From Muribaculaceae bacterium (GTDB lineage: Bacteria > Bacteroidota > Bacteroidia > Bacteroidales > Muribaculaceae), in assembly GCA_017940245.1 (NCBI GenBank), contig JAGAYZ010000039.1, forward strand, positions 1 through 63,755: a stretch of 63,755 nt of DNA, read 5' to 3'. The notes below the pieces were generated by a model. It did not search any database and was not told the origin of the DNA. It was given only the letters and a program-made list of their open reading frames with translations. Within the stretch, counting starts at the first letter, position 1. Every line of letters starts with the position of its first letter. The translations under genes were made by a program, and so were the position numbers. This document shows, one piece after another, positions 27,939 to 37,548 of this stretch.

Positions 27939-30173
27939 TTAGGGAGTGGGAGCCATGACGAAGGTGATGTGGCGGGCGGCCAACAGCGCATCGTGGGTGA
28001 TGAATGGCTCGGTGAGCTCGCTGCCGTCGACCAGCACGCGTTCCACATAGGGTCGCTCGGGCGACAGGCCGCGGGCCTCGATGGTGAGGTCGTGCGGCAT
28101 GGGGCGGGCCATACGCAGGGTGACCTGTGGGAACTGTGGCGCACCCAGGGCATAGGTGTTACTGCCCGGGGTGACGGGATAGAATCCCATCACCGAGAAG
28201 ATGTACCAGGCCGACATCTGGCCACAGTCGTCGTTGCCGTTGATGCCATCGGGGGCATTGCGGTAGTTGACCGTGGTGTGCCGGCGCACAAGCTGCTGGC
28301 ACTTGTGGGGCTGGCCGCAATAGTTGTATAGATAAATGTAATGATGCCCAGGCTCGTTGTCGTGCCGGTAGTGATTTTCGTCGAAGTTGCGGTCGAGCAT
28401 TCGGGCAAAGGCATCGCGCCCCCCCATCATCTCTATCATGCCGGGGATGTCGTGCAGCACGCAGAACAGGTAGGTCCATTTCGACCCTTCGGTGAGTCCG
28501 CGGCGGTTGTGGTCGTCGAGGTCAATCCAGTCGCCGCCATAGTTGCGTGGCAGCATGAATCCGCGCTCGCTGTTGTAGACGTTGCGGTAGTTTTGGCTCC
28601 AGCGCATGAGTTGGTCGTAGTCGTGTGCTGTGCCCAGGTCTCGTGCCAGCTGGGCCACGCACCAGTCGTCGTAGGCATATTCCAGTGTGCGCGAGAGCGA
28701 CTCGGCGGTGCGGTCGTCGGGCACGTAGCCGATGCTGTGGTAGTAGCTGGCTCCGGCGCGTGCCTGGAAAGCCGTCCAGCGGTCGCGGTCGCCATATCGG
28801 CGCTGGGTGTCGCCATCGGGCGGCACCATGGCATCTTTGCGCAAGGCCTCGTAGGCCAGGCGGGTGTCGTAGTCGCGCAGTCCCTTCATGTAGGCATCGG
28901 CGATGACGGCATCGGCATGAGTGCCTATCATGATGTTGGTGTAGCCGGGATTAGGCCAAATGGGGAGCCATCCGCCCTGCTGGTACATTTGCAGCAGAGA
29001 GGTGATCCATTGACAGGTGAGGTCGGGCTCGATAAGAGTCATGAGCGGATGTAGTGCGCGGAAGGTGTCCCACAGCGAGAAGTCGTTGTGGCTGGTGCCC
29101 TGGTGCACCTGGTCGTCGAAAGCACTATAATAACGTCCACCCTCGGAAAACTCGCGGGGGAACAAATAGCTGTGATACATGGCGGTGTAGAAATTCACCA
29201 TGTCGTCGTGCGAGATGCCACTTACCCCGATTTTGCTCAGTTTTTCTTCCCACTGGTCGTGGGTCGTGCGGGCCAGTGTGTTGAAGTTCCATCCGGGCAG
29301 TTCCTGCTCCATGTTGGCGCGTGCTTGGTCGATGCTGATGAACGAGGTGCCTACTTGCATGGTCACCGTGGTGGCGCGTGGTGTGGCAAACTCGGCGTAG
29401 GCTCCCATGCGCGTTCCATATTCTTGAAGCGAGCGGGGATGAATCTCGTCGCCCGTCCATGTGCCGTAATGTGTGATGGGGCGGTCGAACTTGATGACGA
29501 AATATCCGTTGAAATTCTTTAGTTCAGGTCCCAGCTGTGCCGATTGTCGATCGGGGTTGTAGCCGATGATTTCATTGCGCTCGGGGTCGATCTTCACCCA
29601 GCCTTTGAGCGAGCGCAGTCGCGGGCCGTAGTCGTTGCACCAGTCGTTCAACCCGGGATTTAGGTTGATGCCCTGCACGATGATGCGCGAGTGTGAGCTC
29701 TTAGCAAAGGTGACCTTGATCAGCGCGCATCGGCTCGATGCCGTAACCAGGGCTTTGAGAGGCTTCCCTTCCTGCGAGTTGAGCGTGACGGAGTACTGGT
29801 GCGGTACGGCATGCTCGTTGCGGTGGCTATAGGGCAGCGCGCGAGCTTCGGGCAGGGTGAGGACGCGCTCGCCCTGCTGCGGCATGATGCTCACGTAGCC
29901 ATAGTCGCCCATCCACACCGTGGGCTGATGCGATGCCATGATGCCCATCAGGCAAGTGTCGTCGTAGACGTAGGCCATGGTGCCCATGCGGTTTTCACGC
30001 GTCTGTGGCATCATCTTGGTCATGGCGTGTGGCGGTCCCACAAATGGCGCTGTGCCGCCCTCGCCCTTGATGGCGGTGCCTATGAGTGGGTTCACGTAGT
30101 CGGTGAGCGACCGTGCTTGGGTGCCCAGTAACAGTGTGCCTAAGCACAGGGTGGTGAGGAAGAGTCGTTTCAT
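27939..30173 (-). CDS. GH92 alpha-mannosidase (NEPGHH type)
   Basis: From the ATG at 30173 the product is about 744 residues with a signal peptide (MKRLFLTTLCLGTLLLGTQA). GH92 motifs: YVNPLIGTAIKGEGGTAPFV, FYTAMYHSYLFP, FSLWDTFRALHPL, WLPIWPNPGYTNIMIGTHAD, DDWCVAQLARDLG, YRHDNEPGHHYIYLYNYCGQ with probable general-acid Glu607, and INGNDDCGQMSAWYIFSVMG with the catalytic-base and calcium region. These are the classical motifs, in contrast to the diverged GH92 at 15749. The start was chosen 2 bp after the GH2 stop; an upstream ATG at 30197 would overlap GH2 by 22 bp and lacks a good signal. It exo-cleaves alpha-mannosides. Confidence 0.92.
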   Translation of the reverse strand: MKRLFLTTLCLGTLLLGTQARSLTDYVNPLIGTAIKGEGGTAPFVGPPHAMTKMMPQTRENRMGTMAYVYDDTCLMGIMASHQPTVWMGDYGYVSIMPQQGERVLTLPEARALPYSHRNEHAVPHQYSVTLNSQEGKPLKALVTASSRCALIKVTFAKSSHSRIIVQGINLNPGLNDWCNDYGPRLRSLKGWVKIDPERNEIIGYNPDRQSAQLGPELKNFNGYFVIKFDRPITHYGTWTGDEIHPRSLQEYGTRMGAYAEFATPRATTVTMQVGTSFISIDQARANMEQELPGWNFNTLARTTHDQWEEKLSKIGVSGISHDDMVNFYTAMYHSYLFPREFSEGGRYYSAFDDQVHQGTSHNDFSLWDTFRALHPLMTLIEPDLTCQWITSLLQMYQQGGWLPIWPNPGYTNIMIGTHADAVIADAYMKGLRDYDTRLAYEALRKDAMVPPDGDTQRRYGDRDRWTAFQARAGASYYHSIGYVPDDRTAESLSRTLEYAYDDWCVAQLARDLGTAHDYDQLMRWSQNYRNVYNSERGFMLPRNYGGDWIDLDDHNRRGLTEGSKWTYLFCVLHDIPGMIEMMGGRDAFARMLDRNFDENHYRHDNEPGHHYIYLYNYCGQPHKCQQLVRRHTTVNYRNAPDGINGNDDCGQMSAWYIFSVMGFYPVTPGSNTYALGAPQFPQVTLRMARPMPHDLTIEARGLSPERPYVERVLVDGSELTEPFITHDALLAARHITFVMAPTP

Positions 30174-30175
30174 CG

Positions 30176-32176
30176 TTATTCTACTTGTAGTGTCCATTTA
30201 CATTGATCGGTTACCGGAGTGTCCTGCTCGGCTGTGATGCCGCGTGCCTGGATGTCGTTTTCTCCGGCCCGCAGCTTCACTTGTCGGGCCACAAATACCC
30301 CCAGCCCACGGCTCTCGACGTGCACGGGCACGTCGTTGACGGTGAGGTGCACGGCCTCACAGTTGCTATAGATCTTTACATCGGTGATGGCCTCGGTTCG
30401 GGGCGTGTGGCGGCGGCTGGTGATGTGCACCATGGGTGTTTTCGACCAGTTGGCCTGATAAAAGTAATAAGCGTCTTTGCGCGTGAGTCGGTCGTAGGTT
30501 ACCAGCCCCTTGTCGTTGATGCCCAAGCGGTCGCCCTCGTGCCGCGATGCACTGGCAAAGTCAAACATGTTCCACACAAACGAGCCCCACACATAGGGCC
30601 GCTTGTCGATTTCGCGGTAATTGCCTTCATGCACGATGGCCTGCCACTCCTCGGGGTGCCAGTCGCCGTCGGTTTTCGGCGCTTTGTCGATGTGCTGGTC
30701 GTGCTGGTGGATGCTGGCTCCCGCACCATACTCGCTGATGCCGATGGCTCGGTTTTTCTGAGGGTCATATTTCCAGTCGATGGCCCATTGCATGGTGGCC
30801 GGGTCGGCCCAGTACCACCCGGGATAGGTGTTGTAGGCCATGATGTCGGTCATGTCGTTCTCGGGTCGGCCATCGTTGTTGGCGGCTGCCACGGTGAGTC
30901 GTGTGGGGTCTTCGCTGTGAGCCAGGTCGTTGAGCTGCTCCACCAACTCATGCGGACGGTCGGGGCCACCCAGCTCGTTGAACAGGCTCCAACAGAAGAT
31001 AGAGCAGTGGTTGTAGTTCTGGCGAATCAGTTCGGTGAGTTGCTGGCGTCCATTGGCGTCGAAAGCATAGTGGCGCGTGCCGTGGCCGATGTAGGGAATC
31101 TCGGCCCATACCAGCATGCCGGCTTCATCGCACAAGGTGTAGAAATCATTGGCGTGCGGGTAGTGTGCCAGACGGATGCAGTTAGCCCCCATCTGCTTGA
31201 TGATTTCCATGTCTTCGGTATGCTCTTTGTGGGTGATGGCCCATCCCATGCCATCGCGGTCTTGATGGCGGTTCACGCCTCGCAACGGAAATGACTTTCC
31301 GTTGAGGAAGAACCCCTTGTGGGCGTCAACTGTGTAATATCTGAGTCCGATGTGCTGCGACAAGGTGTCGATGACCTGGTCGCCGCGCATCAACTCGAAG
31401 AAAAATCGGTGTTGTGCCGGGTGATTGATGCCATCCCACAATTCTGGTTGCTCGATGTCTATTTGCTGTTCCAAACTCAGGAATCTGCCATCGAGGGCCG
31501 CGGCGGCAGTGCGCTTTGTGGCTGTTACACGCCCGTCGGGGGCAAAGACAGTGGTGCGCAGCGCATAGCCCTTGTCGGTTGCGCCATCCACCTTGGCCAG
31601 GATGCTCAGGTGGGCATTGTCGCGGTTCACGCTTGTCTGGCTCACGTAGATGCCACAGGAAGCGTGGTCTTGCACTGTGAAACTCACTGCGGGCACGGTG
31701 ACCAGCGCCACAGGCCGATAGATGCCGCCGAAGATGGTGAAATCGCCATCCAGTGGCATGATGAAGCTGTCGGGAGCATTGGTTACTTCCACGGTGAGCG
31801 TGTTGCCCTTGTCGCGCAACAGGCTGGTGATTTCGAAGCAGAACGCCGTGAACGCACCGCGGTGCCGTCCCAGCCGCTTGCCGTTGAACCACACGGTGGC
31901 ATCCTGGCTCACGGCCTCAAAACGCACAAATGTGCGCTCGCCCTGTCGTGCCGCCGCAGGTGCGTCGAAGTGGCATCGATAGGTGGCCGGGCCACGATAG
32001 TAGTCGGGCCTGGTGCCATCGGCCGCATTCCAGGAGTGCGGAATGGTCACGGCCTCCCAAGTGCCGCCGGCCTTGCAGAAAGTCCATTGACGGTCAAGTG
32101 GAGTCACCGATCGAGCCTGTACGCAGGCAATGGTTAAAAACAACGTGATTAGAGCGATGAAATACTTGCTGGTCAT
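30176..32176 (-). CDS. GH2 beta-galactosidase-family enzyme
   Basis: From the ATG at 32176 the product is about 666 residues with a signal peptide (MTSKYFIALITLFLTIACVQ). Domains: sugar-binding jelly roll (about 30-165, VTIPHSWNAADG, RFEAVSQDATVWFNGKRLG), immunoglobulin-like sandwich (about 170-280), and a TIM barrel with LRGVNRHQDRDGMGWA, NCIRLAHYPHANDFY, general-acid Glu401 in FCWSLFNELGG and nucleophile Glu482 in IGISEYGAGAS; a short C-terminal beta domain follows. Beta-galactosidase is the likeliest activity. It is shorter than E. coli LacZ and lacks its fifth domain. It leads a two-gene unit with GH92 and is divergent from the HTCS gene. The -7 box at 32198-32205 overlaps the longer possible start (32200), so the start at 32176 is preferred. 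Confidence 0.88.
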   Translation of the reverse strand: MTSKYFIALITLFLTIACVQARSVTPLDRQWTFCKAGGTWEAVTIPHSWNAADGTRPDYYRGPATYRCHFDAPAAARQGERTFVRFEAVSQDATVWFNGKRLGRHRGAFTAFCFEITSLLRDKGNTLTVEVTNAPDSFIMPLDGDFTIFGGIYRPVALVTVPAVSFTVQDHASCGIYVSQTSVNRDNAHLSILAKVDGATDKGYALRTTVFAPDGRVTATKRTAAAALDGRFLSLEQQIDIEQPELWDGINHPAQHRFFFELMRGDQVIDTLSQHIGLRYYTVDAHKGFFLNGKSFPLRGVNRHQDRDGMGWAITHKEHTEDMEIIKQMGANCIRLAHYPHANDFYTLCDEAGMLVWAEIPYIGHGTRHYAFDANGRQQLTELIRQNYNHCSIFCWSLFNELGGPDRPHELVEQLNDLAHSEDPTRLTVAAANNDGRPENDMTDIMAYNTYPGWYWADPATMQWAIDWKYDPQKNRAIGISEYGAGASIHQHDQHIDKAPKTDGDWHPEEWQAIVHEGNYREIDKRPYVWGSFVWNMFDFASASRHEGDRLGINDKGLVTYDRLTRKDAYYFYQANWSKTPMVHITSRRHTPRTEAITDVKIYSNCEAVHLTVNDVPVHVESRGLGVFVARQVKLRAGENDIQARGITAEQDTPVTDQCKWTLQVE

Positions 32177-32197
32177 GAGAGTCTTTTTTTTATGCTG

Positions 32198-32205
32198 CAA
32201 AAATA
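32198..32205 (-). promoter_or_regulatory. GH2-GH92 promoter, -7 box TATTTTTG
   Basis: The minus strand reads TATTTTTG, matching TAnnTTTG, 21 bp upstream of the chosen GH2 ATG. The 38-bp-upstream position does not carry the 19-bp motif. A lone partial match (ATGAAACAATGGTG) lies on the plus strand at 32247-32260. Confidence 0.5.
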
Positions 32206-32345
32206 GTTCTTATTGTTGTGATGAACTTTATTTTTTGTAGACAAATATGAAACAATGGTGCAGAAATGGCTATTGAGTAACCATGAGTCCATTTTTTTAC
32301 GACTAAATTGCTATTTTTTGGGAGATTTGTTTTGACAATAAGTGC

Positions 32346-32353
32346 TAATTTTG
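32346..32353 (+). promoter_or_regulatory. HTCS promoter, -7 box TAATTTTG
   Basis: TAATTTTG lies 27 bp before the HTCS ATG. TTTG at 32326-32329 is a candidate -33, 16 bp upstream. The 204-bp divergent gap contains no other gene. Confidence 0.5.
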
Positions 32354-32380
32354 CCCGTGTCATAATTCAAGATTTTTTTA

Positions 32381-35300
32381 ATGAAAAAAGTCACTGTCAT
32401 ATTGTTGTTTCTGCTGGTGTTTTTGAAGCCCGTCCTGGGCCAAAACTACCCCTACAGATATTATTTCCGTAACATAGACAAGAGTGATGGTCTGTCGCAA
32501 ACCGACATTAAAGCCATCTTGCAAGACAGGCGTGGCTTCATGTGGTTCGGCACACGTAATCGTCTTAACCGTTACGATGGGCATACAATAAGGGTTTTTG
32601 ATTGTGTGGATACCAAAGCCCAAAAGAAAAACAACAATATCTCATCAATTTTCGAGGACAGCAATGGTCAGTTGTGGGTGGGCACCGACAAGGGTGTGTT
32701 TCTTCTCGACCCTGTGAGCGAGCAATTCCGTTTCGTGGGCGAGTCCACTGCCCAAGGCACGCAGATGAAAGACTGGGTGGCCGACATCAAGAGCGACACC
32801 GATGGCAATATCTGGCTAGTGTTGCCAAATCAGGGTTTGTTCCGCTATAAAAAGGGCGAAAAACTGCGTTTGTATAGTTTCGGCAGTTCGTCGCATCCCG
32901 ATTTCGGCAGCCCGCAATGTGTGTGTATTGATGGTGGTGGTCGCCTTTGGGTGGGCACCAATGGCAGTGGCGTGTGGCTTTACAACCCAAGCCAGGACCG
33001 GTTTGTGCAGTACTTGGGCAACAAGCAGGGTGAGTCGCTCATGGGTGAGAATGTTTACACCATGTGTGACTATGGCGATGACCTGGTGCTGGGCATCCAT
33101 GAGGGCAAGTTGCGTAGGCTCAACAAGCGTCGCAACACCGTTACCGATTTCAACGCCCCCCAGGTGCATTATTCCATTATTCGCGATGTGGAGTGCTATA
33201 ACGAGGAGTTGTGGGTGGGCACCCAGCGGGGTGTCTATGTCATCAATGAGCATCGAGGCACCATTCAGCACATTGAAAACGACGCAATGTGCTCTTACTC
33301 GCTTACCGACAACCAAATAGGGCGCATATATCGCGACCGTGAGGGAGGTATCTGGATAGGTACCAACCTGGGTGGCGTGAACTACTTGCCGCAAAAAGGC
33401 ATGGAATTCATGCGCTATGTGCCGCTCACCAAGCCGTTTACCATCACCAGCAAGCGCATTCGCGAGATGGTTGAAGACGAGCAGGGCAACGTGTGGATTG
33501 GCACCGACGATGCAGGCGTGAATGTGTATAATCCCATCCAGGGCACGTTCAAGGTGATAGGAAAAGACTTCGGCTCACCACTGCACAGCGAGAAGACACT
33601 GGCCATCATGCCGCATGACGGCCAGATGTGGGTGGGTTTCTTCAAAGATGGTTTTGACATTGTGTCGCCCACTACGTTTGTCGCCCGCCATTTCTCGGGC
33701 GAGATGTTACACATCAATGAGTCCAGCATCTATGCTATGTGCGAGGATGCGCAAGGCAATGTGTGGATAGGCAATGGCTGGGGCGTGTATGTGGCACCGC
33801 GAGGCAGCATGGAGTTCAAGCGCATGGACGAGTTTGGCTTTAACTATATCTACGACCTGATGGAAGACAGCGACAACAACATGTGGGTGGTGACCATGGG
33901 CAATGGCGTGTATCGCTACTCCCCCGACAGTCGCAAGGTCAAGCATTTCATGCACCGCGAGGGTGATTCGACCACGATCAGTTCTAACTCGGTGAGCAAC
34001 GTCATGGAGACGAGCCGTGGCCAGATATGGTTCTCTACCGACCGCGGTGGCGTGTGTCGCTTCAATAAAAACGACGACACGTTCACTACCTACAGTATCG
34101 AGCAGGGACTGCCCGACGATACTGGTTACAAAATATTGGAAGACAAGAACGGAATGTTGTGGTTTGGCACCAATAATGGCCTGGTCATGCTCAATCCCGC
34201 GACGGGGAAATGCCAGGTCTATACCACAAGCAACGGATTGCCAGGCAACCAGTTCAACTACAAGTCGGCTCTGAAGACGCGCAGCGGCATTTTCTATTTC
34301 GGCAGCAGCGAAGGGCTCATCTCGTTCAATCCTTATTATAGTAATAAGAACACTTATGCACCTCCCGTGTATATCACTCGATTGTGGATTAATAATAATG
34401 AGGTGTTGCCGGGTAATGACGACTCGCCGCTCACCGAGAGTCTGCTCACGGCTCAGCGCGTTGTACTCAGTCACGACCAGTCGAATATCAGCCTGGAGTT
34501 TGCCGCGCTCAGCTATGTCATGCCCGATGCCAACCGCTATCGCTACAAGATGGATGGTGTGGACAGTGACTGGATTACAGCCGAGGATAACCAGCGCGTC
34601 ACCTATGGCAATCTTGCACCGGGAAAATATGTTTTCCACGTCATGGGCAGTAATAACGACGGCGTGTGGAGCAAAGAAGAAGCACGGCTGGAGATTGTGG
34701 TCTCGCCGCCCTGGTGGCGCTCCATCTGGGCCAATATGGCCTATCTGATGCTGTTGCTGGCAGGAGTTTATGCCGCTTTCAGTTTATATAGGAAACGCAC
34801 GTTGCAGAAGTCGGCCGAGGCGCAGCGACTCTTTGAGGCCGAGAAAGAAAAAGAACTGTATCAGAACAAGATAGATTTCTTTACTAGTATTGCGCACGAG
34901 ATTCGCACACCGCTCACCCTGATCAACGGGCCGCTGGAAAACCTGCAGGAAATGTCAATCGCCGACCCCGAGATACGCCGCAACTTGAACACCATGAGCC
35001 GCAACACCAGCGACCTGATGAATCTCATCAACCAGTTGCTGGACTTCCGCAAAATGGACAGCAACAAGATGGAGATGTATTTTGTGTCGGTGAATCTGTC
35101 GTCGATTTTGCGTGAGTGGGTGAACAAGTTCACCGATATGCCTATGTCGCGCGACCGTCATGTGACACTGACGTTGCCCGAGGGCGAGGATATCTATGTG
35201 CATGCCGACCGCAACGCCCTGATCAAGGTGCTCAACAACTTGTTTTCCAACGCCATCAAGTATTCCGAGCGTGAATTTCTCATCTCGGTGTGCGTGGAAG

Positions 35301-36418
35301 ACGACTGCGTGATGTCGCATTTCGAGAACGACGGTCCCATCATCCCGCATGAGGCGCGAGAAAAGATATTCACACCATTCTACCAGTTGCATGGCAACGA
35401 AAACGCCCCGTCCAGTTCGGGCATCGGACTGTATCTGGCCCGGTCGCTGGCCGAGATGATGGACGGCTCGCTCACCTACGACAACCACCAGGGTCTTAAC
35501 CGCTTCATCCTCAAAATGAAGCGTGTGGAGAAAGAACCCGAAGTTGCGGCCGATACCGATGAAATGATTCTGGCCGACGATGATTTCGTGCCCGAAGCAC
35601 TGCAGTCGGCACTGATTCTGCTTGTGGAAGACAATGTGGAAATGCTCAACTTTGTGGCCGACAAGCTGCGTCACAATTATGCCGTGGAAACGGCTCAGAA
35701 CGGCGTGCAAGCCATGGAAGTGTTAAGAGAGAAGAACATCGACTTGGTGCTCAGCGACATCATGATGCCCGAAATGGACGGGCTGGAACTGTGCCGCCGC
35801 ATCAAGGAAGACATTGAGTTGAGTCACATTCCTGTGATACTGCTCACGGCCAAGAACGACCTCGACAGCAAGGTTACGGGTCTGCAAATCGGCGCCGATG
35901 CCTACATCGAGAAGCCGTTTGCGTTCAAGTATCTTGTGGCGCAAATCACCTCTATCTTCGAGAATCGCCGCCGCGGCATGGACGCATTCATGCGCAAGCC
36001 CTTTGTGCCCACGCAGACCATCGGTATGAGTAAGGCCGACGAGCGTCTCATGGACCGCATTGTGCAAGTCATCGAAGAAAACATAGACAACACCAACTTC
36101 GGCGTGGAGATGCTGGCCGAGCTGGTGTGCATGAGCCGGTCCAGCCTGCATCGCAAAATCAAGGCCATCAGCGACACGTCGCCCACCGACTTCATACGCA
36201 TGGTACGTCTAAAAAAAGCCTCTCAGCTCATCAGCGAGGGCAGTTACCGTGTGGGCGAGGTGTGTTACCTGGTGGGTATCAACTCACCGTCCTATTTCAT
36301 CAAGTTATTCCAGAAGCAATTCGGAATGACACCTAAAGAATTTGAAAAACAACAGCGCAAATTGCGCGAAGGCCAGAAAAATAATGACAATGAGCACTAC
36401 GAAACCGATGAAACGTAA
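32381..36418 (+). CDS. Hybrid two-component system regulator (HTCS)
   Basis: The 1,345-residue one-protein two-component regulator is an inner-membrane sensor. Order: signal peptide (MKKVTVILLFLLVFLKPVLG), about 14 periplasmic Reg_prop propeller blades (repeated G-x-x-WxGT, e.g. DSNGQLWVGTDKGVFLLDP), a Y_Y_Y domain (about 690-775), a transmembrane helix (about 783-803), HisKA with phospho-acceptor His839 in FFTSIAHEIRTPLTL, HATPase_c (NALIKVLNNLFSNAIKYSE, SGIGLYLARSLAEMM), a receiver with phospho-acceptor Asp1126 in LVLSDIMMPEMDGLEL, and an AraC-type DNA-binding domain (MSRSSLHRKIKAISDTSPTD...PSYFIKLFQKQFGMTPKEF). It should sense an oligosaccharide released in the periplasm and activate PUL promoters. 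It is the only regulator in the window and the best candidate to bind the shared 19-bp motif. GH43 overlaps its end. Confidence 0.95.
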   Translation: MKKVTVILLFLLVFLKPVLGQNYPYRYYFRNIDKSDGLSQTDIKAILQDRRGFMWFGTRNRLNRYDGHTIRVFDCVDTKAQKKNNNISSIFEDSNGQLWVGTDKGVFLLDPVSEQFRFVGESTAQGTQMKDWVADIKSDTDGNIWLVLPNQGLFRYKKGEKLRLYSFGSSSHPDFGSPQCVCIDGGGRLWVGTNGSGVWLYNPSQDRFVQYLGNKQGESLMGENVYTMCDYGDDLVLGIHEGKLRRLNKRRNTVTDFNAPQVHYSIIRDVECYNEELWVGTQRGVYVINEHRGTIQHIENDAMCSYSLTDNQIGRIYRDREGGIWIGTNLGGVNYLPQKGMEFMRYVPLTKPFTITSKRIREMVEDEQGNVWIGTDDAGVNVYNPIQGTFKVIGKDFGSPLHSEKTLAIMPHDGQMWVGFFKDGFDIVSPTTFVARHFSGEMLHINESSIYAMCEDAQGNVWIGNGWGVYVAPRGSMEFKRMDEFGFNYIYDLMEDSDNNMWVVTMGNGVYRYSPDSRKVKHFMHREGDSTTISSNSVSNVMETSRGQIWFSTDRGGVCRFNKNDDTFTTYSIEQGLPDDTGYKILEDKNGMLWFGTNNGLVMLNPATGKCQVYTTSNGLPGNQFNYKSALKTRSGIFYFGSSEGLISFNPYYSNKNTYAPPVYITRLWINNNEVLPGNDDSPLTESLLTAQRVVLSHDQSNISLEFAALSYVMPDANRYRYKMDGVDSDWITAEDNQRVTYGNLAPGKYVFHVMGSNNDGVWSKEEARLEIVVSPPWWRSIWANMAYLMLLLAGVYAAFSLYRKRTLQKSAEAQRLFEAEKEKELYQNKIDFFTSIAHEIRTPLTLINGPLENLQEMSIADPEIRRNLNTMSRNTSDLMNLINQLLDFRKMDSNKMEMYFVSVNLSSILREWVNKFTDMPMSRDRHVTLTLPEGEDIYVHADRNALIKVLNNLFSNAIKYSEREFLISVCVEDDCVMSHFENDGPIIPHEAREKIFTPFYQLHGNENAPSSSGIGLYLARSLAEMMDGSLTYDNHQGLNRFILKMKRVEKEPEVAADTDEMILADDDFVPEALQSALILLVEDNVEMLNFVADKLRHNYAVETAQNGVQAMEVLREKNIDLVLSDIMMPEMDGLELCRRIKEDIELSHIPVILLTAKNDLDSKVTGLQIGADAYIEKPFAFKYLVAQITSIFENRRRGMDAFMRKPFVPTQTIGMSKADERLMDRIVQVIEENIDNTNFGVEMLAELVCMSRSSLHRKIKAISDTSPTDFIRMVRLKKASQLISEGSYRVGEVCYLVGINSPSYFIKLFQKQFGMTPKEFEKQQRKLREGQKNNDNEHYETDET

Positions 36419-37424
36419 CAAGTTATTACTGCTGGGAGCATGGCTCCTGATGACTACCGTGCCCGCACAAGCCGCCGATGCTATTGTGCCTGGAGCCGAG
36501 TGGCTCGACACCGAGGGTATGGTCATCAATGCCCATGGAGGCGGAATCCTCTATCATGAAGGCATTTATTACTGGTATGGCGAGGCCAAGGGCGACTTCA
36601 CTTATCGCTCGCCAGGCGTGGGGTGGGACTGCTACCGCACCGATGCCGGCGGCGTTTCGTGCTACTCGTCGCGCGACTTGTGCCACTGGACCTACGAGGG
36701 AATCGTGCTCGACCCCGACACCACACACACATTCTCCGATATCCACCCCACTATGGTCATCGAGCGTCCCAAGGTGATTTACAACGAGCGCACCCGCCAG
36801 TTTGTGATGTGGATGCACATCGACAATCACAACTATGAGAAGGCTGTGGCCGGTGTGGCCGTGAGCGACCGCCCCACAGGCAAGTTCCGCTTTATAGAGT
36901 CCATACGCCCCAACGGACAGATGAGCCGCGACATGACCCTCTTTAAAGATGACGACCAGCAGGCTTATCTAGTCTATTCGTCGGAGGGCAATGCCACGCT
37001 CCATATTGCCAGCCTGAGCGACGACTACCTACACGTAACTCCGCACTACACGCGGCACTTTGTAGGCCAGTCGCGCGAGGCTCCGGCCATGTTCAAGCGC
37101 CAGGGAAAATACTACATCGTCACCTCGGGCTGCACCGGTTGGGATCCCAATGAGGCCCAGTGGGCAGTGGCCGACCATGTGATGGGTCCTTACACGGTCA
37201 TGGACAACCCCTGCCGTGGCCCGCATGCCGACAAGACGTTCTATGCTCAATCGACTTTCGCTCTGCCCGTGGTTGGCACCGACCAGTATATCATCATGTT
37301 TGATCGCTGGAACAAAAAAGATCTCATCACCTCACGCTATGTGTGGTTGCCAGTTCGCTTCGACGACGGCGCCCTCACCATTCCCTGGACTGACCGCTGG
37401 ACACCCGCCACATTGCGGTGGTAG
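36408..37424 (+). CDS. GH43, subfamily 24-like (exo-beta-1,3-galactanase type)
   Basis: From the ATG at 36408 the product is about 338 residues with a signal peptide (MKRNKLLLLGAWLLMTTVPA). The opening blade GMVINAHGGGILYHEGIYYW followed by YGE, then YSSRDLCHWTYEGIVL, IERPKVIYNERTRQFVMWMH, SREAPAMFKRQGKYYIVTSG and a final RYVWLPVRF, is typical of subfamily 24 galactan 1,3-beta-galactosidases. That subfamily is known to lack the usual catalytic-base Asp of GH43, and I see no ordinary Y-x-D-P base motif at the N-terminus here. The start overlaps the HTCS stop by 11 bp, implying translational coupling. Earlier in-frame ATGs (36342, 36384, 36390) would put a long hydrophilic leader before the signal peptide. 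It probably trims the beta-1,3-galactan backbone of arabinogalactan. Confidence 0.82.
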   Translation: MKRNKLLLLGAWLLMTTVPAQAADAIVPGAEWLDTEGMVINAHGGGILYHEGIYYWYGEAKGDFTYRSPGVGWDCYRTDAGGVSCYSSRDLCHWTYEGIVLDPDTTHTFSDIHPTMVIERPKVIYNERTRQFVMWMHIDNHNYEKAVAGVAVSDRPTGKFRFIESIRPNGQMSRDMTLFKDDDQQAYLVYSSEGNATLHIASLSDDYLHVTPHYTRHFVGQSREAPAMFKRQGKYYIVTSGCTGWDPNEAQWAVADHVMGPYTVMDNPCRGPHADKTFYAQSTFALPVVGTDQYIIMFDRWNKKDLITSRYVWLPVRFDDGALTIPWTDRWTPATLRW

Positions 37425-37461
37425 AGACGGTGTAGGCAAGGTGGGTCGAATTTGCTATTAA

Positions 37462-37507
37462 TTGCGACCATTGCGTTACGTGGGCGACGTGCGAGGCAGT
37501 AATTTTG
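37462..37507 (+). promoter_or_regulatory. FG-GAP/GH2/esterase operon promoter with regulon motif (site D)
   Basis: TTGCGACCATTGCGTTACG (37462-37480) starts exactly 38 bp before the -7 box TAATTTTG (37500-37507), which is 41 bp before the ATG at 37549. It is the weaker type of the five sites but has identical geometry. Confidence 0.6.
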
Positions 37508-37548
37508 CGACATTGATTTTTGTTTGATTAATAAATATAGATATCGCT

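Noticed and set aside
32247-32260. ATGAAACAATGGTG in the HTCS-GH2 gap as a sixth regulon site
   Set aside because: It resembles the first half of the motif, but it lacks the second half and is not 38 bp from either -7 box in the same orientation.
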